Positions 1-7,281 of a DNA stretch of 54,132 nucleotides are shown piece by piece. Each line of letters begins with the position of its first letter. Within the stretch, counting starts at the first letter, position 1. Location of the stretch: the NCBI RefSeq assembly GCF_005503365.1, contig NZ_SCML01000043.1, positions 1 to 54,132 of the forward strand. Reading direction: 5' to 3'. The position numbers and the translations under genes were made by a program. The DNA is from Hydrogenophaga sp. 2FB. GTDB lineage: Bacteria > Pseudomonadota > Gammaproteobacteria > Burkholderiales > Burkholderiaceae_C. The notes beneath the pieces were generated by a model. That model was not told the origin of the DNA. It was given only the letters and a program-made list of their open reading frames with translations, and did no database searches.

Positions 1-35
1 GGGTGGGTAACCCCGCCCGTCGGGGAGCCGGCCTG

Positions 36-1091
36 TCAGCCCCCTGCCGTCAGGTCCGCCCACAGCGCATGCCCGCCACGCTGGATGGCGGCGCGGCCGA
101 GTTGGGCGGCCCAATGGGTATCGCTGCCGTACTCCGCGCGCCAGCACCACAGCCGGCGCGTCGAGAAGTGCAGCGAGTGCTCGTAGGTGAAGCCGATCGC
201 CCCATGCACCTGGTGCGCGATCGCCGCGGCGGTGCTGGCCGCCTGTCCACAGATGACCTTCGCGATGGCGGCCTGCCGCCGCCAGTCGGCGCCCTCCATC
301 GCGGCACATGCCGTGGACACCGCCATGCGCGCCGCCACCACCTGGTTGGCCATCAGGGCGATCTGCTGCTGCACCGCCTGGAACTTGCCGATCGGCTTGC
401 CGAATTGAATGCGGTCGTTCGCGTACTGCACGGTCTGGTTCAGTATGCGTTCCAGCACGCCGGCCATGCGGATCGACTGTTGCAGCGCGCCCAGCGCCAT
501 GGGGTCGTCGAGGTCCCCGACGGCGCTTCGCTTGCCGGCCGCCAGCGCGGGCACACCGTGAAAGGACAGCGTGTCCCGCGGCTCGCTGGCAATGTTGGCA
601 TCCAGGCTGACGCCGGCACCGACCGTGGGCAGCAGCAGCCAGCGCAGCGTGTCGCCTTCTGCCACGGGCACGAGCACGTGTGTGAGGAACCTCCCCCACG
701 GCGCCGTGACCTCGCCATCGAAGCGCCAGCCGCTGTCACCGTCGCGTTCGAGCAGCGGCTCGCCTTTCGGCAAGGCCAGCGACAGCGGGCCCTCGGGGAG
801 CGGGATGCCGAGCCGGGTCAACACCCATCCCGCGACGGCGGTCTCCACGAAAGGCACCGGCGTCAGGTGCTTGCTCGCCGCCAGCAGCACGGGCAACGCC
901 TCGCTCCACGAGGCAGCGGCGCCGCCGCTGTGTTCCGGCGCAAAGACGCGCGTCAGGCCCGTGCTTTCCAGGCTGGACCACAGCGGCTGTTGCCAGTCTC
1001 CCCCCTCCGCCGCCTCGACCTGGGCCAGCGTCACTTCATTGGAAAAAATGCGGCTGGCGCTGTCGGCCAGCATGGTTTCGAGTTCGGTCAT
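36..1091 (-). CDS. Acyl-CoA dehydrogenase family protein (probable partner subunit)
   Basis: A 351-aa acyl-CoA dehydrogenase-fold protein. The C-terminal half has the family's helical bundle with the FAD-contact motif RIQFGKPIGKFQAVQQ, followed by a QVHGAIGFTYEH segment. The ATG at 1091 overlaps the TGA of the upstream dehydrogenase (ATGA), so translation is coupled. A longer open frame extends upstream but only reads through the neighbour out of frame. The C-terminus lacks the usual GGT-x-E loop that carries the catalytic glutamate, whereas the upstream partner has a GGTREI segment. Such tandem unequal pairs are known to form heterotetrameric dehydrogenases (PimC/PimD, FadE types). I infer oxidation of a bulky or branched acyl-CoA; the substrate is unknown. 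Confidence 0.9.
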   Translation of the reverse strand: MTELETMLADSASRIFSNEVTLAQVEAAEGGDWQQPLWSSLESTGLTRVFAPEHSGGAAASWSEALPVLLAASKHLTPVPFVETAVAGWVLTRLGIPLPEGPLSLALPKGEPLLERDGDSGWRFDGEVTAPWGRFLTHVLVPVAEGDTLRWLLLPTVGAGVSLDANIASEPRDTLSFHGVPALAAGKRSAVGDLDDPMALGALQQSIRMAGVLERILNQTVQYANDRIQFGKPIGKFQAVQQQIALMANQVVAARMAVSTACAAMEGADWRRQAAIAKVICGQAASTAAAIAHQVHGAIGFTYEHSLHFSTRRLWCWRAEYGSDTHWAAQLGRAAIQRGGHALWADLTAGG

Positions 1092-2236
1092 CGCAGTCCC
1101 AGTCCTTTTGCAACAATGCCCCGCAGAATTTCGCGCGTACCACCCCGCACCGAGAACGCGACCGCGGCCTGGGTCAGGTGGGATTGCGTGCGCACCAGCG
1201 AGGAGCCAGCCACGCGCAACTCCGTGCCGAACAGCTGATGCGCGATCTCCGGCGTGCGCTGCTCCAGCAAAGCCCCCAGGTCCTTGACGTTCGACGTGGC
1301 CAGGCGCGGGTCCTTGCCTTCGCTCAGCATGTGGCCGATGCCGCGCGACATCGCGCGCAGGTTGCTCAGTTCGGCGACCAGGCGCCCGAGCTCGACGGTG
1401 TGATGGCGGTCCTCGGCATTCGCGTGGTCCAGCATCTCGGTGAGCAAGGAGATGCTGCTGAGGTAGCGGTCGGGGCCGCTGCGCTCGAAGGTCAACTCGG
1501 CGGTGACCTGCTCCCACCCCATGCCGGCCTGGCCCAGCAGGTTGTCGTCCGGCACGAAGACGTTGTCGAACACCACCTCGGCAAAGCTGTCGCTCCCGAG
1601 CATGTTCTTGATCGTGCGCACCGTGAGTCCCTCGGAGCGCATGTCGACCACGAACTGCGACAGACCGGCATGCCTGTTCTCGAGCCCCGGCGTCGTGCGC
1701 ACCAGCGCGCTCATGAAGTGCGCCTTGGCCGCGAGCGAGGTCCAGATCTTGGCGCCGTTGATGAGCCAGCCGCCATCGACTTTGTCGGCTCGGGTGCGGA
1801 TGGATGCCAGGTCGGAGCCCGAATCCGGCTCGCTCAAACCGATGCAGAAGAACACCTCGCCCCTGGCGATGCCCGGCAGGATGGCTTCGCACAGCGCGGG
1901 TGTCGCGTAGCGCATCAACAGCGGCCCGCACTGGCGCTCGGCCACCCAATGCGCGGACACGGGAGCCCCCGCCGCCAACAGTTCCTCCAGCACCACAAAC
2001 CGCTCCAGCATGGGGCGCCCGCGCCCGCCGTAGCGCTTCGGCCATGTCATGCCAATCCAGCCCGCCTTGCCCAGTCGGCTGCTGAACTCGGCGCTGTACT
2101 CGCCCCACGAGCGGACCGCGCGCGGGGGCATGGCCGCCAGCGTCTCGGTCAGGAAGTGCCGTATGTCACGACGGACTTCCGACTGCGCCGACGTGCTGGT
2201 TGCCGGATTGATCTTGATGCTGTCTGCAATGTCCAT
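1088..2236 (-). CDS. Acyl-CoA dehydrogenase
   Basis: A 382-aa flavoprotein expected to introduce the alpha-beta double bond into an acyl-CoA and pass electrons to ETF. Visible family signatures are GLSEPDSGSDLASIRT (FAD/substrate loop), WLINGAKIWTS, and the C-terminal SVRGGTREILRGIVAKGLGLR. Length is normal. It is the fifth gene of the minus-strand operon that starts at 6259 and overlaps the next dehydrogenase by 4 nt, which supports a two-subunit enzyme. A gap of 56 nt separates it from the racemase-like gene upstream. Confidence 0.93.
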   Translation of the reverse strand: MDIADSIKINPATSTSAQSEVRRDIRHFLTETLAAMPPRAVRSWGEYSAEFSSRLGKAGWIGMTWPKRYGGRGRPMLERFVVLEELLAAGAPVSAHWVAERQCGPLLMRYATPALCEAILPGIARGEVFFCIGLSEPDSGSDLASIRTRADKVDGGWLINGAKIWTSLAAKAHFMSALVRTTPGLENRHAGLSQFVVDMRSEGLTVRTIKNMLGSDSFAEVVFDNVFVPDDNLLGQAGMGWEQVTAELTFERSGPDRYLSSISLLTEMLDHANAEDRHHTVELGRLVAELSNLRAMSRGIGHMLSEGKDPRLATSNVKDLGALLEQRTPEIAHQLFGTELRVAGSSLVRTQSHLTQAAVAFSVRGGTREILRGIVAKGLGLR

Positions 2237-2292
2237 GTCGGGTTCTTCTCATGTCGATGGAATGGATGTCTTGGGCGCCACGGACGCCTGCT

Positions 2293-3468
2293 TCAGGCGA
2301 AAACGCCTCGCGAGCGCCAATGCCCCAGCGCGTCGTCGTTGAGCCAGCCGTGCAGGGCTTCGCGCACCGGGGTGTCTTCGGCCTTGCGGGGTGCCGCGGG
2401 CGTGGACGGTGGCGTGCGGCTGAACCGCGGCGCCGGGGCAGGCTGGCGCACGCCGCCGACATCGATGAAGCTGCCGCGCGCCTTCAGGTGCGGATGGTTC
2501 GGCGCCTCCTCCAGAGTCAGCACCGGTGCGAAGCACGCGTCGGTGCCTTCCAGGCGCGCGATCCAGTCGGCCCGGGTGCGGCGGCGAAAGGTCTCGGCCA
2601 GCACAGTGCGCAGCGCCGGCCAGCGGGAGGGATGGCGCAACTCGGCCGTGACGGGATCCAGTTCGAGACGGGCCACCAGCTCGTTGAAGAATCTCGACTC
2701 GAGTGGGCCGATGGAAATCCACAAATCGTCCTTGCACGGGTAGACGTCGTAGAACGGCGCCCCGCTGTCGAGCAGGTTGGTGCCGCGCTCTGGTCGCCAG
2801 ATGCCGGCGGCGCGCATGCCGAACAGCCCCGCCGCCAGCGACAGGGTGCCGTCCACCGTGGCGCCATCGACGACCTGTCCCAAGCCGGACTGCCGTGCCT
2901 CCATGACCGCCGCCAGAATGCCCAGGGCCATATACAGAGCCGCGCCAGCGCCATCGCCGACGAGGGCCAGGGGTGGCGTCGGTGGCTGCCCCTGGCGGCC
3001 GATGGCATCGAGCACGCCGGTGATGGCGATGTAGTTGATGTCGTGCCCCGCCGATTGCGCGAGCGGGCCGGTCTGACCCCAGCCCGTCAGGCGTGCGTAC
3101 ACGAGCTTCGGGTTGCGCGTGGTGCAGTCCTGCGGGCCCAGCCCCATGCGCTCGGTCACGCCGGGTCGAAAGCCCTCCACCATCACGTCGGCGCTCGCCA
3201 CGAGGTCCAGCACGAGTTCGATCGCATCGGGGTGTTTCAGGTCGAGCGCCAGGGCATCGCTGCCGCGCAGTCCGGCGTCGGATTCGCGCGGACGGGGCAC
3301 CCCCAGCTCGATGGGCGTTCTTCGCTCGATCCTCAGTACCGTCGCTCCCAGATCGGCCAGCACCGTGCAGGCTTTGGCGACGGGGCCCGCGCTGGCCAGC
3401 TGGACGATGCGAAGCCCTGAAAGCGGGCCTTGTTTGCTCGAATTCATGGTGTGGCGGGTCACGTCCAT
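2293..3468 (-). CDS. CaiB/BaiF family CoA-transferase, alpha-methylacyl-CoA racemase-like
   Basis: A 391-aa class III CoA-transferase superfamily member. The N-terminal GLRIVQLASAGPVAKACTVLADLGA and LVYARLTGWGQTG with AGHDINYIAITG are hallmarks of the alpha-methylacyl-CoA racemase branch. The catalytic Asp position is retained in the segment DGATVDGTLS. The expected role is epimerising 2-methylacyl-CoA thioesters, or moving CoA, ahead of the paired acyl-CoA dehydrogenases encoded downstream. The start could be the ATG at 3468 or the internal MNSSKQGP start at 3447. It lies 3 nt from the stop of the preceding Bug gene, so it is in the same operon. Confidence 0.88.
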   Translation of the reverse strand: MDVTRHTMNSSKQGPLSGLRIVQLASAGPVAKACTVLADLGATVLRIERRTPIELGVPRPRESDAGLRGSDALALDLKHPDAIELVLDLVASADVMVEGFRPGVTERMGLGPQDCTTRNPKLVYARLTGWGQTGPLAQSAGHDINYIAITGVLDAIGRQGQPPTPPLALVGDGAGAALYMALGILAAVMEARQSGLGQVVDGATVDGTLSLAAGLFGMRAAGIWRPERGTNLLDSGAPFYDVYPCKDDLWISIGPLESRFFNELVARLELDPVTAELRHPSRWPALRTVLAETFRRRTRADWIARLEGTDACFAPVLTLEEAPNHPHLKARGSFIDVGGVRQPAPAPRFSRTPPSTPAAPRKAEDTPVREALHGWLNDDALGHWRSRGVFA

Positions 3469-3471
3469 GTG

Positions 3472-4446
3472 TCAGTCAACCGAGACTTGAGCGATGCGCG
3501 CGATCTTGCTGTAGCGCTCGATCTCGATGCTGGTCCATTCGGCAAACTGCTGCGGGGTGGATGTGACCACCCTGACGCCTTGCTGGCCCAGCGCGTGCTT
3601 CACGCTGTCGTCCTCCAGCGAGGCGATCAAGGCCTTGCTGAGGCGCTCCACGATCGGCGTCGGTGTGCCGGCGGGCGCGTAGATCCCGTTCCAGCCGGTG
3701 TTCTGGTATCCCGGCAGCAACGACTCGGCGAGCGTCGGCACGTCTTTCAACAACGGATCGCGCGCGGCGGATGTCACCGCAATGGCCCGCACGCGACCGG
3801 CTTGTATGTGAGGGAGCGCGGAACTCAGCGCGTCGAACGCGAACTGCACCTGGCCGCTGGCCAGGTCCGTCAAGGCCGGTGCCGTGCCCTTGTACGGAAC
3901 GTGCACCGCGCTCGCGCCAGTGGTTCGCAGCAGCGCTTCCATCTGCAAGTGGCTGCCGTTGCCGATGCCGCCGGAGGCATAGGACAGCTTGCCCGGATGG
4001 GCCTTCAGGTAGGCCACCAGCTGTCTGGCATCCTTGGCCGGCACGTCGGGGTTGACGAGCAGCACCGCGTTGATGCTGATCGTCTGGCCCACCGCGGCGA
4101 GGTCCCTGCGGGGATCGATGCGCGAATTCTTCTGGACCGCCATGTTGGTGGCAATGCCGGCGGAGTGATAGAGCAGCGTGTAGCCGTCGGGCAGGGAACG
4201 CACGACGTATTCGGTGGCAATCGCGCCGTTCGCACCGGCCCGGTTGTCCACCACCACGGACTGCCCGAGCTCCTGGCCGACACGGGCGCCGATGAGCCGC
4301 GCCACCACATCGGTCGGACCGCCGGCGGCATAGGGCACCACGAGGCGAATCGGTCTGGTCGGCCAGTTCTGCTGACCGAGCACGGGCACAGACAGGACAG
4401 CGGCGGCACCACCGCCCGCGCAGATGAGAAATTGACGGCGTTTCAT
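3472..4446 (-). CDS. Bug/TctC family periplasmic substrate-binding protein
   Basis: A 324-aa tripartite tricarboxylate transporter receptor-like protein. It starts at the ATG at 4446, where GGAGAC lies 5 nt upstream; the longer open frame to 4485 adds a tail with no signal-peptide logic. The N-terminus MKRRQFLICAGGGAAAVLS looks like a twin-basic export signal ending near VLGQ. Family motifs are WPTRPIRLVVPYAAGGPTD, VVVDNRAGANGAI and LSYASGGIGNGSH. It should bind an organic acid in the periplasm. No TctA/TctB membrane genes are present, as is usual for the expanded Bug set in Burkholderiales. The ligand is probably the acid degraded by this operon (inference). Confidence 0.92.
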   Translation of the reverse strand: MKRRQFLICAGGGAAAVLSVPVLGQQNWPTRPIRLVVPYAAGGPTDVVARLIGARVGQELGQSVVVDNRAGANGAIATEYVVRSLPDGYTLLYHSAGIATNMAVQKNSRIDPRRDLAAVGQTISINAVLLVNPDVPAKDARQLVAYLKAHPGKLSYASGGIGNGSHLQMEALLRTTGASAVHVPYKGTAPALTDLASGQVQFAFDALSSALPHIQAGRVRAIAVTSAARDPLLKDVPTLAESLLPGYQNTGWNGIYAPAGTPTPIVERLSKALIASLEDDSVKHALGQQGVRVVTSTPQQFAEWTSIEIERYSKIARIAQVSVD

Positions 4447-4516
4447 AAATGTCTCCAGTGTCTTTTGTGGGTTTTCAAACTTCAACGGAAAGGATCTCTG
4501 ACGCGCCGCCCGCCGC

Positions 4517-5023
4517 TCAGGGTGTCGACCGCATGGAAAGCAGTCGTTTGGTCTCGTACGTGATGACGCAGGTGCCGTGCTGGTTGACGATCGAGATGCG
4601 CGACGTCACGATCGCGCGGGCCACCTCGCGTGTCGGCCGCACTTCGACGATTTCCACGACGGCCTGAATGGTGTCGCCCACCTGAACCGGCTTGTGCATG
4701 ACCTGGTGCGACTCGAGCAATGCGAGCCCTGTGCCCGCCAGCAAGCCGGGGATCACCATGCCTTCGACCATCGCGTATGTCAGGGCACCGGGCACGGCAC
4801 GGCCCTTCACCTTCAAGACGCTGGTGCTGGGCGCTTCGTTGAGAAAGCCTTCCACGAACAAGCCGCTCAGACCGATGAAGTTCACCAGGTCGGTCTCGGT
4901 GATGGTGCGGCGGATGGTCTTGAAACGCTGTCCAGGTTCGAGTTGATCCGCATGCCGCCCTCGTTGCAAGGGGGTGGCCTCGTCGATCATGTCGGACGCG
5001 CGGGGTTCGGTGGATGTAAGCAT
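4517..5023 (-). CDS. MaoC-like hot-dog fold protein (putative enoyl-CoA hydratase)
   Basis: A 168-aa single hot-dog-domain protein. The region EPGQRFKTIRRTITETDLVNFIGLSGLFV resembles MaoC dehydratases, and VQVGDTIQAVVEIVEVRPT is the typical second strand block. The canonical D-x-N-P-x-H hydratase motif is not present in standard form, so activity on enoyl-CoA is not assured and a thioesterase or binding role is possible. It sits between the CoA-transferase (21 nt upstream) and the Bug protein in the same operon. The context of activation, desaturation and hydration favours a hydratase role. Confidence 0.8.
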   Translation of the reverse strand: MLTSTEPRASDMIDEATPLQRGRHADQLEPGQRFKTIRRTITETDLVNFIGLSGLFVEGFLNEAPSTSVLKVKGRAVPGALTYAMVEGMVIPGLLAGTGLALLESHQVMHKPVQVGDTIQAVVEIVEVRPTREVARAIVTSRISIVNQHGTCVITYETKRLLSMRSTP

Positions 5024-5044
5024 GGGCGGTGTCTCCTGGGGACT

Positions 5045-6259
5045 TCAGTGCGTGGTTTCTTTCGCGGCGCCGGAACGCAGCAAGGCATCGATCTGTGAGG
5101 GCTCGAAGCCCGCCTCGGCCAGCACATGCCGGGTGTCCTCGCCCAGCCGGCGCGCCGTGCGAATGCGAGGCGCCGCGCCGTTGAAGCGCACGCCGCTGCT
5201 GGAAAGGCTGGCCGCGCCCTTTCCGTCGGCGTCTTCCACGTGCTGGAACAGGCCCACCGCGCGCAAATGCGGATCGTCGGACAAGCCCTCCAGCGTGATG
5301 ACCGGGCCGACCGGAATGTCGAGGCGGCGCAAGATGTCGAGCCACTCCTGCGAGGTGCGCCGGGCAATGACCTCCGCCACCAGCGTCAACAGCGCCTCGA
5401 TGTTCCGCGTGCGCGCGGCCATGTCGGTAAACCTCGGGTCGGACACCAGTTCCGGATGGCCCAGTTCATTGAAGAAGCGGTGCCATTGCGCCGTGCTGTA
5501 GGGCATCACACAGAGATGGCCATCCAGCGTGCGATAGGGACGGCGCCAACGCGCGAGCACCCGCGAGTAGCCCACCTCGCCTTCGGGCGGAACGAAGGCG
5601 TGGCCGACACGGTGTTCGAGCAGCGTGAAGTCGACCATGCATTCGAACATGGGCACTTCGACATGCTGCCCTTGTCCGGTGCGCTCGCGCGCCAGCACGG
5701 CCGTCAGGATCGCCTGGGCGCCGATCAGGCCGCACACCTTGTCCGCCGCCACCGTCGGCAGGTACTGTGCCTCGCCGGTCTGGCGCTGCATCAGGTCGGC
5801 CAGGCCGCACATGCCCTGGATGATGTCGTCATAGGCCGGCAGGCCGCTGTATGGACCGTCTTCCGAAAAACCCGTCAGGCTGGCATAGACCAGGCGCGGG
5901 AAGCGCTCGCACAGCGTTTCGGGGTCCAGCCCCATGGCTCGCATCTTGTGCGGACGGATGTTGTGCATGAACACGTCCGCACCTTCCAGGAGTTTCAGGA
6001 GCGCGTCCCGCGCCGCGGGCTGCTTGAGGTCCAGCACGACGCTGCGCTTGTTTCGATTGAGCGTCAGGAAGCTGCCCGCCATGCCGGGTTCTCGAGAGAC
6101 GCCGCCGTGGCGGGTGGTATCACCCTCCGGCGCTTCGACCTTGATCACGTCGGCGCCATGGTCGGCCAGCCAACGGCTGGCGTAGGGACCGAACAGCACG
6201 GTGCTCAGATCGATGACGCGAATGCCCTGCAAAGGAAGGTGAGTCGAGGAAGCATGCAT
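5045..6259 (-). CDS. CaiB/BaiF family (class III) CoA-transferase
   Basis: A 404-aa class III CoA-transferase, the first gene of the operon, expected to activate an organic acid to its CoA thioester. Signatures are LQGIRVIDLSTVLFGPYASR, the nucleotide-binding GADVIKVEAPEGD, and RNKRSVVLDLKQ. In the segment HVEVPMFECMVDF the position normally occupied by the catalytic Asp appears to be Glu. Two in-frame ATGs lie near the start (6259 and 6255 region); the longest is chosen and no strong ribosome site is visible. Divergent from the LysR gene at 6388. Confidence 0.9.
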   Translation of the reverse strand: MHASSTHLPLQGIRVIDLSTVLFGPYASRWLADHGADVIKVEAPEGDTTRHGGVSREPGMAGSFLTLNRNKRSVVLDLKQPAARDALLKLLEGADVFMHNIRPHKMRAMGLDPETLCERFPRLVYASLTGFSEDGPYSGLPAYDDIIQGMCGLADLMQRQTGEAQYLPTVAADKVCGLIGAQAILTAVLARERTGQGQHVEVPMFECMVDFTLLEHRVGHAFVPPEGEVGYSRVLARWRRPYRTLDGHLCVMPYSTAQWHRFFNELGHPELVSDPRFTDMAARTRNIEALLTLVAEVIARRTSQEWLDILRRLDIPVGPVITLEGLSDDPHLRAVGLFQHVEDADGKGAASLSSSGVRFNGAAPRIRTARRLGEDTRHVLAEAGFEPSQIDALLRSGAAKETTH

Positions 6260-6352
6260 GGTGCGCGTCGGGTCTGTGTTGAACGGTGGGCCGGGTGTGT
6301 GAAGTGACTCTACGGTTTGGTCCCCGATTGATCCAATACCGATTTGTTGATG

Positions 6353-6375
6353 GTTGATATACTTTTTTTATCAAC
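6353..6375. promoter_or_regulatory. Candidate LysR operator between divergent genes
   Basis: A perfect 7-bp inverted repeat, GTTGATA and TATCAAC, separated by 9 bp. It lies in the AT-rich 128-bp gap between the CoA-transferase operon (start 6259) and the LysR gene (start 6388). It directly abuts the LysR ribosome site, which fits autoregulation. The dyad and position agree with T-N11-A type LysR boxes; the binding itself is inferred. Confidence 0.45.
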
Positions 6376-6387
6376 GAGGAGATGCCC

Positions 6388-7281
6388 GTGGAACTCAGAC
6401 AACTGCGTCACTTCATCGCGCTCGCGGAGACGCTCAACTTTCATCGCGCAGCAGAGCGTCTGCACATTGCCCAGCCGGCGCTGTCGATCTCCATCCGCCG
6501 CCTCGAAGAGGATCTGGGCGTGCCCTTGTTCGAGCGTGGACGCGGCGGCACGGTGCTCTCGGCCGCCGGCGCCGCGGCGCTGCCCGAGGCCATTCGAACG
6601 CTCCAGCAGGCCGAGCAATTGCAGTCCAGGGCCCGCGCGGGCATGAAGGGCGATGTCGGCGTGGTGCACGTGTGCTTCGTGGGAAGCGCCACCTACGCAC
6701 TGCTGCCCAAGGTGCTGGCCGAACTGCGAAGCGAGCATCCCGGCATACGCACACAGCTGCACGAGTCGACCACCACCGCCATCGTCACCGGACTGATCAA
6801 GAAACGGTTCGACATCGGCATCGTCCGCTACCCCCTTCGCTCCCCACCGGACATGGTGATGGAGCTGCTGGACCGCGACAGCTTCCACGTCGCACTGCCA
6901 CCCGGCCACCGGTTCGCCCGGCGCAGACACATTGCCCTGTCCGAGCTGGCGAACGATCCCTTCGTGATGGCCCCGACGGAGTCCAGCGACGCGAAGCAAA
7001 ACCTCGGCTTGTACGCCTGCCAGCTGGCGGGCTTCGTGCCACAGATTGCCCAGGAAGCCACCCAGCTGCAGACGATCGTGTGTCTGGTCGAGAGCGGCGT
7101 TGGCGTCGCCCTGGTGCCTTCAGGCGTGATCAGGAGCATTCAGTCGCGCGTGACGATCCGGCCGTTGTCGGACATCGCAGACCGGCTTCCGATGGGACTG
7201 GCATTGCTCTATCCCAAGGGAGGTCTTCGTCCCGCTGTGGCGCAGTTTCGGGACATCGCAAAAAAAGCGTCCTCGCACTAG
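6388..7281 (+). CDS. LysR family transcriptional regulator
   Basis: A 297-aa LysR regulator. The N-terminal helix-turn-helix reads ELRQLRHFIALAETLNFHRAA, then LHIAQPALSISIRRLEEDLG; the effector domain follows from about residue 90. I chose GTG 6388 because GAGGAG ends 6 nt before it and the family usually begins M-E-L-R; the ATG at 6382 is almost touching that site and would be poorly spaced. It is divergent from the CoA-transferase operon and likely controls it in response to the operon's substrate. Its stop overlaps the stop of the convergent MalT-like gene (shared CTAG at 7278-7281). Confidence 0.93.
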   Translation: MELRQLRHFIALAETLNFHRAAERLHIAQPALSISIRRLEEDLGVPLFERGRGGTVLSAAGAAALPEAIRTLQQAEQLQSRARAGMKGDVGVVHVCFVGSATYALLPKVLAELRSEHPGIRTQLHESTTTAIVTGLIKKRFDIGIVRYPLRSPPDMVMELLDRDSFHVALPPGHRFARRRHIALSELANDPFVMAPTESSDAKQNLGLYACQLAGFVPQIAQEATQLQTIVCLVESGVGVALVPSGVIRSIQSRVTIRPLSDIADRLPMGLALLYPKGGLRPAVAQFRDIAKKASSH

